From Selenomonas sp. AB3002 (lineage in GTDB: Bacteria > Bacillota > Negativicutes > Selenomonadales > Selenomonadaceae), in the NCBI RefSeq assembly GCF_000702545.1, contig NZ_JNIO01000002.1:894530-958529 (forward strand): a stretch of DNA of 64,000 bases, given 5' to 3'. This document shows positions 1 through 8,574 of this stretch, in pieces. Positions within the stretch are counted from its first letter, which is position 1; each line of letters begins with the position of its first letter. The translations under genes and the position numbers were made by a program. Under the pieces are notes generated by a model. It did no database searches, was not told the origin of the DNA, and worked only from the letters and a program-made list of their open reading frames with translations.

Positions 1-2
1 TG

Positions 3-1256
3 GTGCTCTGTGCCATGATGGCCTTTGGAGTCAACGGAGCCACCATCATACTCTCCCCCTTCCTGGATCAGGGCCATTACTTCAAGCTCATCGCCCTGGT
101 GCTGGTAGCTGCAGGTTTGGTGACCCTCATCAATGAATACCTGCTGAAACGGGAGCACAGACAGCTGGCCGCCGCAGGCGGCGCAGTGCTGACCCTGGAG
201 ACGGAGGAAGAGGAAGAAGCCGAAGAGATGCTGCAGGCAGCATCCGAAAGCGAAGCAAAGACCGAAGCTGGGGAAAAACTCAGCCAGCGCCTGCAGGAAG
301 CCGTCAAGGCCAACTCTACGGCAGCAGAGCCCGCCGAAGAAGCCGCCGCGGAAGCACCAACAGAGGAAGGTCAGCCCGAAGCTGCAGAAGCGCCCGCTGA
401 CACAGCTGAGACTGAGATTGAAACCGCCGCAGAAGAACCTGACGAAGAAGTACCGGAAACCACCGTGACGGAGGCAGAGCAGCCGGAAGAGGCTGCCGAA
501 GAACCTGCCCCAGCCGATGCCGGAGAAATGGCTGAAGCGGCTGAAACCGTAGAAACCATAGACACTGCAGAAACTGTGGAAGATATGGCGGATGCAGGAA
601 CCGCAGAAGCAGACGCATCGGCAGAAAAAGCAGAAAACCAGGAAACCGAAAACAAGGCAGAGGAAGAACCTGTGCCGGAGGAAGATTCCTCTGCTGCAGA
701 AATCCCTGCCACGGACGAGGAATCTCCTGAGGAACAGCCCCCTGCCCCGGCAGAGGAACCTGCGCCCCAAGAGGAGGAGAGCCCGGAACAGCCGGCAGAG
801 GCTGCCCCGGCACCTCAGGAAAGCAGGACAATATCCCTGGAGCCCGATGCGGCAGAAGCCGCCGTGGCAGAGCTTTCCACACTGGACGAGATCCTGGACT
901 TTGCCTATGCCAACAAAGAAAAGGATGTGGATGCCGCCATCACAGCCTACCGGGCGGCCATCGACCGCTACCCCGAGGACAGCTATACTCCCTTCCTCAT
1001 CATCGAGCTGGCAGGGATGTACAAGGAAAGGGCTTCCTATAGTGAGGCCATCAACCTTTACGCCGAGTCCCTGGGCATGCCCATCATTGCCGGTGACGAT
1101 GCCATGGTGCAGGAATTCTCCAAGACCCTGCGCTACCTTGGCACCGTTCAAGATATCCTGAAGAAACATCAATCCCTGGCCACGCCGTTTTCCAAACTCA
1201 CCCCTGAGATACTTCAGGAGATAGAAGACGAGTTTGCCAAAAGGCAGGCTAAGTAA
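3..1256 (+). CDS. Membrane-anchored acidic protein with C-terminal TPR-like region (5' end outside window)
   Basis: The reading frame is open to the left edge, so the true start is probably upstream and the GTG at base 3 need not be the start. The visible 417 residues begin with two hydrophobic stretches (about residues 1-20 and 25-46). A roughly 230-residue segment very rich in Glu, Ala and Pro follows (about 60-290). The C-terminal part (about 300-400) has helical pairs of the tetratricopeptide type, containing AITAYRAAIDRYP and AINLYAESLG. This layout suggests a membrane-tethered scaffold with a long acidic linker. The gene ends 23 bases before the PRC-barrel gene, so the two are probably co-transcribed. 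No enzyme motif is seen and the function is unknown. Confidence 0.75.
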   Translation: MLCAMMAFGVNGATIILSPFLDQGHYFKLIALVLVAAGLVTLINEYLLKREHRQLAAAGGAVLTLETEEEEEAEEMLQAASESEAKTEAGEKLSQRLQEAVKANSTAAEPAEEAAAEAPTEEGQPEAAEAPADTAETEIETAAEEPDEEVPETTVTEAEQPEEAAEEPAPADAGEMAEAAETVETIDTAETVEDMADAGTAEADASAEKAENQETENKAEEEPVPEEDSSAAEIPATDEESPEEQPPAPAEEPAPQEEESPEQPAEAAPAPQESRTISLEPDAAEAAVAELSTLDEILDFAYANKEKDVDAAITAYRAAIDRYPEDSYTPFLIIELAGMYKERASYSEAINLYAESLGMPIIAGDDAMVQEFSKTLRYLGTVQDILKKHQSLATPFSKLTPEILQEIEDEFAKRQAK

Positions 1257-1279
1257 AGCATTAAATGGGGGAACAAGAC

Positions 1280-2191
1280 ATGAAGAAAAGCGTAGAAATC
1301 CTGGGGCTGCCGGTCATCAGCATCACCGAAGGCCGGGAACTGGGCATGAGCAAGACCCTGCTCATGGATGCCCGCAATGGCCTGGTAGCAGCCATCACCA
1401 TTGAGGATGAGGACTGGTACCGCGGGGTGAAGCTCATTCCTTACGAATCCGTCATCGCCATCGGTGACGACGCTGTCACCATCACCAACAGCGAGAACAT
1501 CCTGAAGCTGGACGATGCCGGCGACTATGAAGCCCTGCTGGACGATAACATCCGCGTCATCGGCACCAAGGCCATCACCAAGTCCGGTACTATCCAGGGC
1601 CAGATCACCGAAGTCTACATCGGCGATGATGGCAAGATTGAGAAGTGCGAGATCACTGCTCCTGATGGCACCACCTCTGATGTCACCTGCGACCAGATTT
1701 CCATCTTCGGCAAGCAGGTCACCGTCATAGACCCTAACGGCGCTTCCGAGGAAAAAAAAACTAAACCTGTAAGCGCACCTGCTCCTGCAGCCCCCAAGGC
1801 AGAGCCTAAGGACGAGCCCAAAGAAGAAGCCCCTGCAGAGGCTCCCAAGGCTGAAGAAACGCCCGCAGAGCCCGTAAAGGAGGAGACTCAGGCAGAGGAA
1901 AAAACTGCCAAAGCTCCCAAGGCTGAGTCCAAGCCCGAGCCCAAGAAAGCCGAGCCTGCCAAAGAGGCTCAGAAAGCATCTGCCAAGGCTGCAGATCCCA
2001 AGCAGGCTGCCGCTGACAAGGCTACCGAGGAGCGCCATCGCCGCTTCCTCCTGGGCAAGAAGGCTGCCCGCACCATCAAAATGGATAACGGCATCGTCAT
2101 CGTCGAAGCCGGTGCGGACATCACCGAGGAAGTGCTCCAGAAGGCCAAGCTGGCCAACAAGTTCATCGAGCTTTCTATGAACGTGCAGTAA
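1280..2191 (+). CDS. PRC-barrel domain protein
   Basis: A 303-residue protein. The N-terminal part (about 1-155) reads as two PRC-barrel-like beta units: LGLPVISITEGRELG opens the first and GTIQGQITEVYIGDDG lies in the second. A Lys/Ala/Pro/Glu-rich linker (about 155-250) resembles the low-complexity segment of the upstream gene. A short conserved-looking C-terminal region (about 255-303) contains RRFLLGKKAARTIKMDNG. The ATG at 1280 is chosen over the one at 1265 because GGGGGAAC lies 7 bases upstream of it. PRC barrels occur in RNA-processing factors, photosynthetic reaction centres and sporulation proteins, so the role here is open. The gene is followed by a strong terminator. Confidence 0.8.
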   Translation: MKKSVEILGLPVISITEGRELGMSKTLLMDARNGLVAAITIEDEDWYRGVKLIPYESVIAIGDDAVTITNSENILKLDDAGDYEALLDDNIRVIGTKAITKSGTIQGQITEVYIGDDGKIEKCEITAPDGTTSDVTCDQISIFGKQVTVIDPNGASEEKKTKPVSAPAPAAPKAEPKDEPKEEAPAEAPKAEETPAEPVKEETQAEEKTAKAPKAESKPEPKKAEPAKEAQKASAKAADPKQAAADKATEERHRRFLLGKKAARTIKMDNGIVIVEAGADITEEVLQKAKLANKFIELSMNVQ

Positions 2192-2206
2192 AAAGGATAT
2201 CTAAAA

Positions 2207-2242
2207 AGAAAGAAGCCACCCAGCTGGATGGCTTCTTTTCTT
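2207..2242. terminator. Bidirectional intrinsic terminator
   Basis: A ten-base perfect stem (AAAGAAGCCA with TGGCTTCTTT) has T-rich sequence on one side and A-rich on the other. It lies between two convergent genes and can serve both. Confidence 0.85.
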
Positions 2243-2258
2243 ATTTTATCATGGCCTG

Positions 2259-2609
2259 TCAGTGCAGGATAACCCTTTCGATGGTGCCGTACTGCATGTA
2301 TACGCTGGCCTCGGCTGGCTCACCCTTGAGGATGATTTCTGTCACGCGCTCCTTATCAGCAAGGTTGACACGCCCGTCCTTTACCTCCTGAAGGACCTTC
2401 TCCAGAAGTGCCTTGCGGGAAGTTGCCTTGTCGGCGAAAATCTCGTTGTTGTAGCGAATATTCATGGAAGCCTGGTTCTTGCCATCATCGCAGTTGAAGA
2501 ACACATAAGCATAAACCTTCTTGGCGGGTGCTTTCTTAGCCGGTGCCTTGGTCGTAGTCTTGGTTGCTGCCTTCTTGGTCTCAGCTGCTTCGCTCTTTTT
2601 AGTTGCCAT
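2259..2609 (-). CDS. Small protein with histone-like Lys/Ala-rich N-terminal tail
   Basis: A 116-residue protein whose first 30 residues are almost entirely Lys, Ala, Thr and Pro with repeated APAKKAPAKK units. This resembles the basic tails of bacterial histone H1-like proteins. The remaining 85 residues form a compact-looking domain beginning with VYAYVFFNCDDGKNQASM that I do not recognise. The tail suggests nucleic acid binding, but that is inference from composition. The gene converges on the PRC-barrel gene and is divergent from ynzC. Confidence 0.7.
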   Translation of the reverse strand: MATKKSEAAETKKAATKTTTKAPAKKAPAKKVYAYVFFNCDDGKNQASMNIRYNNEIFADKATSRKALLEKVLQEVKDGRVNLADKERVTEIILKGEPAEASVYMQYGTIERVILH

Positions 2610-2754
2610 AAATAATTCCCCCTGCTAAAATATAATCTTATCAGTCCCATAGTGTAAACGCCAATATTTTCTATGTGCGTCCCTATGCAAATATTATACA
2701 GCTATTATTCATTTTTTATCAAGATATACCACAGAAAGGATACAGATAACAAGC

Positions 2755-2946
2755 ATGATTACCAAAGAAATGATTGCCCGCATTAACGAACTGGCCCGCA
2801 AGAAGCGCAGTGACGGCCTTACGACAGAGGAAACTGCCGAGCAGAAGAAACTATACGCCGAATACCTGGGTAATATACGGGGCCAGATGAAGCAGATGCT
2901 GGACTCCATCGAGTATGTAGACGACCCCAAAGCTGTCAAACATTAA
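2755..2946 (+). CDS. ynzC: UPF0291 (DUF896) family protein
   Basis: This 63-residue protein matches the YnzC/DUF896 family in length and pattern: MITKEMIARINELARKK, then TTEETAEQKKLYAEYL and NIRGQMKQMLDSIE. Members are small two-helix proteins widespread in Firmicutes. In Bacillus subtilis ynzC lies in the SOS-regulated yneA operon, but no LexA site is evident here. A possible ribosome site (AGAAAGGA) is about 14 bases upstream, which is distant. The stop codon overlaps that of the convergent gene by four bases. Confidence 0.85.
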   Translation: MITKEMIARINELARKKRSDGLTTEETAEQKKLYAEYLGNIRGQMKQMLDSIEYVDDPKAVKH

Positions 2947-3311
2947 TCAAAGGTTATCCTCTCCAAAGCCTCCTCCAGCTCTTTCAGCTGGGCGGGGCTT
3001 ATTTCGTCTATATGGACTCCGCCAGTACAGACAACCCGGGCATTTCTCCGGGCCGCCAGTCTTTCTGCCAACGGACGGCAGATAAGCTCGTCCTTGTGAC
3101 CGGAAGCATTCAGCACCGAGGAAGTGCTGCTCCTGCCAGCGCCTGTCAGGGAGGGACGCGGCTCTGCCATGACCACACACCCCAGATGTGCCCTGCCACC
3201 AGCGATGACCAGCAGATAGTCTGCCCCCACCCTTTGAAGTGTCAGCACCAGTTTGCCAAAGGAAAACATCAGCTCGTTTTCCCCGTCTCCTATCAAAGTT
3301 TTTTCTTCCAT
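2943..3311 (-). CDS. LpdD-like (prenylated-flavin chaperone-like) domain protein
   Basis: A 122-residue protein. The pattern GGRAHLGCVVMAEPRPSL followed by NASGHKDELICRPLAERL and VVCTGGVHIDEISP resembles the small LpdD-like family. That family is named after gallate decarboxylase subunit D, proposed to help load prenylated FMN into UbiD-type decarboxylases. No UbiD or UbiX gene is in the window, so the partner is unknown. The ATG at 3311 is preceded by AGGAGGGAG at good spacing and is preferred to the more upstream candidate. Confidence 0.6.
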   Translation of the reverse strand: MEEKTLIGDGENELMFSFGKLVLTLQRVGADYLLVIAGGRAHLGCVVMAEPRPSLTGAGRSSTSSVLNASGHKDELICRPLAERLAARRNARVVCTGGVHIDEISPAQLKELEEALERITFD

Positions 3312-3418
3312 CGATCTCCCTCCTGCTCTTATTCTATCCCGCCTTTGCCCTGCCGTCAAAAGCCGTTGTTTTTCTCCTGTCCTTATGCTATGATGGCCTT
3401 AGCAAGCATGAAAAAGAG

Positions 3419-4672
3419 GTGAAAAGCACTCTGAATACCAAGACTAAATATATACTATTTGCCCTCCTGGTCTGTGCCCTTCTGACAGTAGCCATCCCCT
3501 CTGTGGTCATGGCGGTGGTGAACCAGAACCGGGTAGCCATGGGGGTTTACTATGGGGCAAACCGCCTGTCCGGCATGAGCCGTGAGCAGGTGCAGGACTT
3601 CTTCCGGGAACTGGCCGCCAAGAAGTTGGACAAAGATGCCCTGATACTCACCTACAAGGACAAGACCTGGAAGTACAGCCCCGAGGACATAGGGCTGGAA
3701 GTCCACGCAGACGAGGCCGCCGAAGCCGCCTGGCGGGTGGGACATGATCCGGAGAAGAACTTCGCCGCCAACGCAGCCGAGCAGCTGGAGAGCGCCTCGG
3801 TCAAAAGAGATATCGCGCTTGAAGTCACCTATGATGCCCAGGCCGTGGAGGAGAAGCTGGCTGCCATTGGCCGGGAAATAAACGTGCAGCCCCAGGATGC
3901 CTATCTGACCCTGCAGGCAGACGGCAGTTTCCAGCTGCACCCCGGGCACAATGGCTCGTCCCTACCTCAGGCAGAGCTCATGGAAAAGATTGGGCTCTAC
4001 CTGAAGGAGCTGCACCTGCCCCTGAAGCTGGCCATCACCCCTGAGGTCAACGCCCCCTCCATCAAGAACTCTGACCTTTCCTCTATGGACACCATCCTCG
4101 CCAGCTACACCACCAGCTACGCCCCTGGGGACAGGGGGCACAACATCGAGCTGGCCGCAGGCAAACTGAACCAGCGACTGGTGCGTACCGGCGAAGTCTT
4201 TTCCTTCAACAACGCCGTCGGCACCCGCACCCGGGAGAACGGCTTCCGTGACGCAGGGGTCATCATTGACGGCAGGCTAGCCCAGGACAGCGGCGGCGGC
4301 GTGTGCCAGGTAAGCTCCACTCTCTACAACGCCATACTGCTGGCAGGGCTTACCCCCGTGGAGCGCACCGCCCACTTCTTCCCCTCCACCTACTGCCCCC
4401 CGGGCAGGGATGCCACCGTGGCAGACGGGCTCCTGGACTTCACCTTCCGCAACCAGCTGCCCCACAATGTCTATCTCTTTTCCAGTTGCTCAGGCACCAC
4501 CGTCACCATCTACGTGGCAGGCACCAGAGCCGACCTGAATGGCTGCCAGATCACCCTGCAGACAGAGGGCAGTTCCATGACCCCCTCCGTCTACCGGGTC
4601 TGGACGAAAAACGGCCAGGGCATCAGCAACGAATTCCTGCATACAGACCACTACGACACACCTCAGGAATAA
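3419..4672 (+). CDS. VanW family protein with peptidoglycan-binding-like domain
   Basis: About 417 residues. One N-terminal membrane anchor (about 8-30) is followed by a region like the YoaR/peptidoglycan-binding domain that precedes VanW domains (about 40-190). The VanW domain is at about 235-370, including FSFNNAVGTRTRENGF, DSGGGVCQVSSTLYNA and FFPSTYCPPGRDATV. VanW proteins act outside the membrane near the cell wall and are widespread in Firmicutes; their activity is not defined. The start is uncertain: the GTG at 3419 puts the anchor at the N terminus, while the longer frame adds unlikely residues. The Shine-Dalgarno sequence is weak. Confidence 0.85.
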   Translation: MKSTLNTKTKYILFALLVCALLTVAIPSVVMAVVNQNRVAMGVYYGANRLSGMSREQVQDFFRELAAKKLDKDALILTYKDKTWKYSPEDIGLEVHADEAAEAAWRVGHDPEKNFAANAAEQLESASVKRDIALEVTYDAQAVEEKLAAIGREINVQPQDAYLTLQADGSFQLHPGHNGSSLPQAELMEKIGLYLKELHLPLKLAITPEVNAPSIKNSDLSSMDTILASYTTSYAPGDRGHNIELAAGKLNQRLVRTGEVFSFNNAVGTRTRENGFRDAGVIIDGRLAQDSGGGVCQVSSTLYNAILLAGLTPVERTAHFFPSTYCPPGRDATVADGLLDFTFRNQLPHNVYLFSSCSGTTVTIYVAGTRADLNGCQITLQTEGSSMTPSVYRVWTKNGQGISNEFLHTDHYDTPQE

Positions 4673-4729
4673 ATTATTAAATTTAATTTCTCTTTAATGT
4701 TTTTTTCAGACAATGATGGTACAATATGA

Positions 4730-4880
4730 AACGTTGCAAAGGAGTATCGCCCTCCGATGCATGGCGGATACCCTTAACATCCGTAAAAAGAACTGAGGGA
4801 TTGACCCCGGGCTATATAAATAGCAATACAACCTCCCTTAAAGGGCTGTTGCGCGCAAGACGTGCAGCAGCCCTTTTTGT
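4730..4880 (+). ncRNA. Candidate small RNA with its own promoter and terminator
   Basis: No gene covers 4673-5006. A TACAAT -10 box at 4720-4725 is followed by about 150 bases with clear stems. GTATCGCC pairs with GGCGGATAC, GGGATTG pairs with CAAT and flanking bases, and GCTAT pairs with ATAGC. The segment ends in a strong intrinsic terminator (AAGGGCTG with CAGCCCTT plus T5 at 4841-4878). It lies between the 3' ends of two convergent genes, so it is not a leader. Length and ends pairing (AAGGAG with CTCC) would fit a 6S-like RNA, but I cannot assign a family. Confidence 0.5.
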
Positions 4881-5006
4881 CATGCGATTGACATATCAAA
4901 GAAAATCCTCCAGGACCTCTTCCAGTGACGTGCTCCTCAGGGGCTTTCGCTATATATCAGCCAGAGGTTTCTGATGATAGTCAGCCAAAGGCTCATAAGC
5001 CCGCCT

Positions 5007-5753
5007 TTATGGCAGGTGATTTATCAAACTGGCCTGGAAGGCCGCCCCGAAGCCATTGTCTATATTCACCACGGACACGCCGCTGGCGCAGGAATTCAGC
5101 ATGGACAGGAGCGCCGAAACACCGCCGAAGGAAGCCCCGTAGCCCACGCTGGTGGGTACTGCCAACACCGGGCAGGAAGCCAGCCCCCCCACCACACTGG
5201 GCAGGGCTCCTTCCATGCCCGCAATGGCGATGATGACCCGGGCTTCCATGATTTCCTCCAGATGGGCCAGCAGCCTGTGCAGCCCCGCCACCCCCGCGTC
5301 ATAGCAGCGCACGACCTCATTGCCCAGGAACTGCGCCGTGAGGGCCGCCTCCTCTGCCACGGGAATGTCGCTGGTACCGGCGGTGAGCACCAGGATTTTT
5401 CCCTTCCCGTCAGGCACAGGCATATCCCCCAGGATGCCCACCTTGCCCTCCGGGTGATAGATAAATTCCGGTACCTGCTGCTGTATAGCTGCCGCCTTTT
5501 CCTCCTCCAGACGGGTAACGAGCACCGGCAAAGCCTGCCGCTCCTTCATGGCCTGCAAGATGGCAGTTATCTGCTCCGCCGTCTTCCCCGCCCCATAGAT
5601 GACCTCCTGGGCCCCCTTGCGCAGCTTCCTGTGGAAATCCAACTTGGCCACGCCAATATCCGCAAAAGGTTCTGCCTTCAGCTTCAGAGCCACCTCCTCC
5701 ACACTGAGCCTTCCCGCCTTCAAATCTTCCAATATTTCCCTGCAAAAATCCAT
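5007..5753 (-). CDS. larB: LarB: pyridinium-3,5-biscarboxylic acid mononucleotide synthase
   Basis: A 248-residue protein with the LarB layout: a short N-terminal helical part, then a PurE-like domain containing VLTAGTSDIPVAEEA, CYDAGVAGLHRLL, AIAGMEGALPSVVGGL and VPTSVGYGASFGG. LarB carboxylates and hydrolyses nicotinic acid adenine dinucleotide, the first step of nickel-pincer nucleotide synthesis for lactate racemase-type enzymes. The genes larC, larE and larA are not in the window. A lactate permease gene lies about 4 kb away, which is suggestive only. The start has GGGAGTGAG just upstream. Confidence 0.93.
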   Translation of the reverse strand: MDFCREILEDLKAGRLSVEEVALKLKAEPFADIGVAKLDFHRKLRKGAQEVIYGAGKTAEQITAILQAMKERQALPVLVTRLEEEKAAAIQQQVPEFIYHPEGKVGILGDMPVPDGKGKILVLTAGTSDIPVAEEAALTAQFLGNEVVRCYDAGVAGLHRLLAHLEEIMEARVIIAIAGMEGALPSVVGGLASCPVLAVPTSVGYGASFGGVSALLSMLNSCASGVSVVNIDNGFGAAFQASLINHLP

Positions 5754-5894
5754 GATCTCACTCCCTAAGTCATATTATCTAAGACTATTATACTCATAAT
5801 TTATCCTTCCAACCTTAAATTTTATCCATAAATTTTACTGAATCTAAGGAAAATCTAATAATAGGCGTGTAATATAACTGATATAGGTTCTTAT

Positions 5895-6060
5895 AACGCC
5901 GTTGTTCCAGTTTTGCCGTAGGCAAAACTTCCTATTGGCGTTTCAACGAGGCGGGAGATATGTGCTCACCATCTGTCATGATATTCGCCACCTCTACCTG
6001 CAGAGGTGGGGGACATCTTCTTCCTCGTTATTACGAGGAAGTTGCGGTGATCTTATGGCA
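5895..6060 (+). promoter_or_regulatory. Structured leader upstream of the flotillin pair
   Basis: The 329-base gap 5754-6082 contains three strong hairpins in a row. The first is a two-part stem (AACGCC with GGCGTT around GTTTTGCC with GGCAAAAC, 5895-5942). The second is CCACCTCT with AGAGGTGG (5988-6009). The third is CTTCCTCGT with ACGAGGAAG (6020-6041). The gene at 6083 starts soon after, so these would lie in its 5' untranslated RNA. They could act in attenuation, as a ligand-binding leader, or be a small repeated element; no known riboswitch consensus was recognised. Confidence 0.5.
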
Positions 6061-6082
6061 ATTTTCTTGAGGAGAGAGTTTA

Positions 6083-6943
6083 ATGGGAGACTTTAGGGAG
6101 AACTGTGAGTTCAGCCTTATCCGTGAAGAGCTGGCAGTCCTTTTTCGGCAGTATCGGTCAGGAAAACTCACTTCCAGCACCGCCTATACGGAGTCCGGGC
6201 GGCTGCTGGACTATGACGGGCGCTGCGGCGAGGCCCTGTTCCTGCGCTACTACGCCCTGCGGGTGCTGCTGGAACCTGGGAAGAACCCGGACTTTTTCAA
6301 GAATGACCGCCGCCCGGAGGCGCGGCTCCTGAGGCAGATCGTGGAAGACAGCCTCAGTGAGTGCGATGACCTTGCAGACGGCGAAGATGAAGGGCTCCAC
6401 TACTACCTGCTTGACCGGGGGCAGGTGCTGGAGCTCATGAGCCGGGAATTCCACAGCTACCTGCGGGACTTCTATTTCAGCCGCCTGGAGACAGAGAGCA
6501 AGCTTCCGCTGATTTTGGGCGGAGAAATACGCTGGCCCTTCAAGGAGCTCACCGACAAGATAAAAGTCTTCGAGAGCATTTATCCAGGCGGCGATTATCC
6601 CTCCCTCTATGTGGAGATGGGCAGGATACAGGACAAACTGGACAAGCTTGCCCCCCTGTTCCCCACCCGTGAGGAATACAACCTCTTTGTCCAGACCCGC
6701 TGCCTCCAGTACCTTGAGCCCTATCTTGAGAGTTTGCGGGAGCACCACGGGGCTCTGACGGAACAAATGTCACAGCGGTTTATCTTTGCCTTTCGAAAGA
6801 TAAATGAGCTTATGGAAGCCAAGGCACAAAGCCTTGCAGGGCACAATAACCTGGCACGCTCCATTGAGTTCTCAGTCATTGAGGGGGAACTTGACCGGGC
6901 CATTGAGGAAAACCATCTGCCCAGGCAGATTCATCATAGATGA
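6083..6943 (+). CDS. Unknown protein preceding flotillin
   Basis: A 286-residue, largely helical, charged protein without signal peptide or membrane segment. I do not recognise a family. A good ribosome site (GAGGAGAGAG) precedes the ATG. It ends 37 bases before the flotillin start, so the two are likely one transcript and the product may work with the flotillin. Features that could help a profile search include CGEALFLRYYALRVLLEPG (about 47-65) and a C-terminal segment with FIFAFRKINELMEAKAQSL. Confidence 0.65.
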   Translation: MGDFRENCEFSLIREELAVLFRQYRSGKLTSSTAYTESGRLLDYDGRCGEALFLRYYALRVLLEPGKNPDFFKNDRRPEARLLRQIVEDSLSECDDLADGEDEGLHYYLLDRGQVLELMSREFHSYLRDFYFSRLETESKLPLILGGEIRWPFKELTDKIKVFESIYPGGDYPSLYVEMGRIQDKLDKLAPLFPTREEYNLFVQTRCLQYLEPYLESLREHHGALTEQMSQRFIFAFRKINELMEAKAQSLAGHNNLARSIEFSVIEGELDRAIEENHLPRQIHHR

Positions 6944-6980
6944 CCAAAATACCAGTATACGAAGAAAGGGTGTAATTCTA

Positions 6981-8504
6981 TTGTCAATATTGATCTTACC
7001 TGCTATATTTGCCCTGGCCGTCATGGCCATTGCCCTGACCTGCTGGGTGAAAGCCCCGCCTGATGTGGCCTTTATCCTTTCCGGCTGGAGGGCCAAGCCC
7101 CGGATGCTGGTAGGACAGGGCGGTGTCAAGGTCCCCCTGCTGGAGCGTGTGGATAAGCTCTTCCTGGGGCAGATGACCGTTGACATCCGCACCCAGCAGA
7201 GCGTGCCCACCAATGATTTCATCAACGTGAAGGTGGACGCCGTGGCCAAGGTTTCCGTGGACGACACGGACGAAGCCCGCCTGCTGGCTTCCAAGAACTT
7301 CTTGAACCTGCCCCCGGAAAAAATCGCCGACCAGCTCCGTGATTCTCTGGAAGGCAATATGCGTGAGATTGTGGGCACCCTGTCCCTGAAGGAAATCAGC
7401 ACCAACCGTGATTCCTTCTCCGAGCAGGTGAAAGCCGCAGCCGCCCAGGACATGGAGCGGCTGGGCATCAAAGTGATTTCCTGCAACATCCAGAACATCA
7501 CCGACGAGACGGGCCTTATCACCGATTTGGGCGCCGATAATACGGCCCGCATCCGCAAGGACGCCTCCATTGCCAAGGCTCTGGCAGACAGGGACGTGTC
7601 CGTGAAGCAGGCTGAAGCTGCCAAGGAAGCCAACGATGCCCAGGTGAAGGCAGAGCTGGAAATCGCCCAGCGCCAGAATGAGCTGGCCATCCGCAAGGCA
7701 GAGCTGAAGCGTGAGTCCGATATCAAGAAAGCAGAAGCAGATGCCGCTTACGCCATCCAGGAACAGGAACAGCGCAAGGCCATCGAGACTGCCACTGTAG
7801 ATGCAGAAATCGCCAAGGCCAATCGTGAAGAAGCCCTGCGCAAGCAGCAGGTCGCCGTCCGCGAGCAGGAACTGGCTGCCGAAGTACAGAAAAAGGCCGA
7901 TGCGGAGAAGTACAACATCAGCAAGCAGGCTGAGGCAGAGCTGGCAAAGCGCCAGCGCGAGTCCGAAGCAAGGCTCTACGAACAGCAGCGTGATGCCGAA
8001 GCCCAGAAGGCCCAGGCAGAGGCGAAGAAGTACGCCATGGAGCAGGAAGCTGCCGGTATCACCGCCAAGGCTCAGGCCGAGGCAGAAGCCATCCGCCTGA
8101 AGGGCGAGGCAGAAGCAGCCGCCATGGACAAGAAAGCAGAAGCCCTGAAGAAATACGGCAAGGCCGCCATGGCCCAGATGGCCATTGAAATCCTGCCGAA
8201 AGTTGCCGCCGAGGTGGCCAAGCCTCTGGGCACCATCGACAAGGTCACCATCTTCGGCAACAGCGGTGAAAGCGGCGTAGCCACCATGTCCGGCAACGTG
8301 CCCATGATCATGGCCCAGACCATCCAGACCATCAAGGAGTCCACCGGCGTAGACATCGCCGAAATCATGAAGGCCGACAGCTACGATGCCAAAGTCACCC
8401 GCAATGTGAACGTCACTGGCATGGACCGCGAGAGTGCCAAGGCTGCCATCGCCGCAGCCGCCGTCTCCGAAGCCCCTGCCAAGAAGGCTCCCAAGGCCAG
8501 CTAA
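6981..8504 (+). CDS. Flotillin-like SPFH domain protein
   Basis: About 507 residues. An N-terminal hydrophobic hairpin (about 1-20) is followed by an SPFH/band 7 domain (about 25-200) with QSVPTNDFINVKVDAVAKV. A long Ala/Glu/Lys/Gln coiled coil (about 200-400) and a flotillin-type C terminus (AAEVAKPLGTIDKVTIFGNS) complete it. Flotillins form membrane scaffolds on functional microdomains; the nearest Bacillus relative is FloT/YuaG. No ATG begins the frame near the hydrophobic segment, while TTG at 6981 has AAAGGGTG nine bases upstream, so a TTG start is inferred. The frame could be opened at 6804, but that would overlap the preceding gene and add unlikely sequence. Confidence 0.88.
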   Translation: MSILILPAIFALAVMAIALTCWVKAPPDVAFILSGWRAKPRMLVGQGGVKVPLLERVDKLFLGQMTVDIRTQQSVPTNDFINVKVDAVAKVSVDDTDEARLLASKNFLNLPPEKIADQLRDSLEGNMREIVGTLSLKEISTNRDSFSEQVKAAAAQDMERLGIKVISCNIQNITDETGLITDLGADNTARIRKDASIAKALADRDVSVKQAEAAKEANDAQVKAELEIAQRQNELAIRKAELKRESDIKKAEADAAYAIQEQEQRKAIETATVDAEIAKANREEALRKQQVAVREQELAAEVQKKADAEKYNISKQAEAELAKRQRESEARLYEQQRDAEAQKAQAEAKKYAMEQEAAGITAKAQAEAEAIRLKGEAEAAAMDKKAEALKKYGKAAMAQMAIEILPKVAAEVAKPLGTIDKVTIFGNSGESGVATMSGNVPMIMAQTIQTIKESTGVDIAEIMKADSYDAKVTRNVNVTGMDRESAKAAIAAAAVSEAPAKKAPKAS

Positions 8505-8514
8505 GTGCATAAGG

Positions 8515-8557
8515 AAAGCCCTGTTCAGATGCAAATTCCGTCTGAACAGGGCTTTTT
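8515..8557 (+). terminator. Strong intrinsic terminator after flotillin
   Basis: A long perfect stem (AAAGCCCTGTTCAGA with TCTGAACAGGGCTTT) is followed by T residues. It can also act on the convergent VWA gene. Confidence 0.9.
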
Positions 8558-8574
8558 GCTGCTTGATATCACTC

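Noticed and set aside
3239..3419. Long N-terminal extension of the VanW protein
   Set aside because: It would overlap the divergent LpdD-like gene and puts the anchor in the middle; GTG 3419 gives a normal anchor.
4730..4880. tRNA, tmRNA or SRP RNA
   Set aside because: No cloverleaf, no TTC-loop consensus and no SRP GGAA/GGAG core was found.
6804..6981. ATG start for the flotillin at 6804
   Set aside because: It would overlap the previous gene by 140 bases and add a charged, non-homologous segment before the membrane hairpin.
6996..8534. Long open frame on the minus strand opposite the flotillin gene
   Set aside because: It mirrors the coding frame of a clear SPFH protein, and its Gly/Leu/His composition is typical of antisense shadows. 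No ribosome site supports it.
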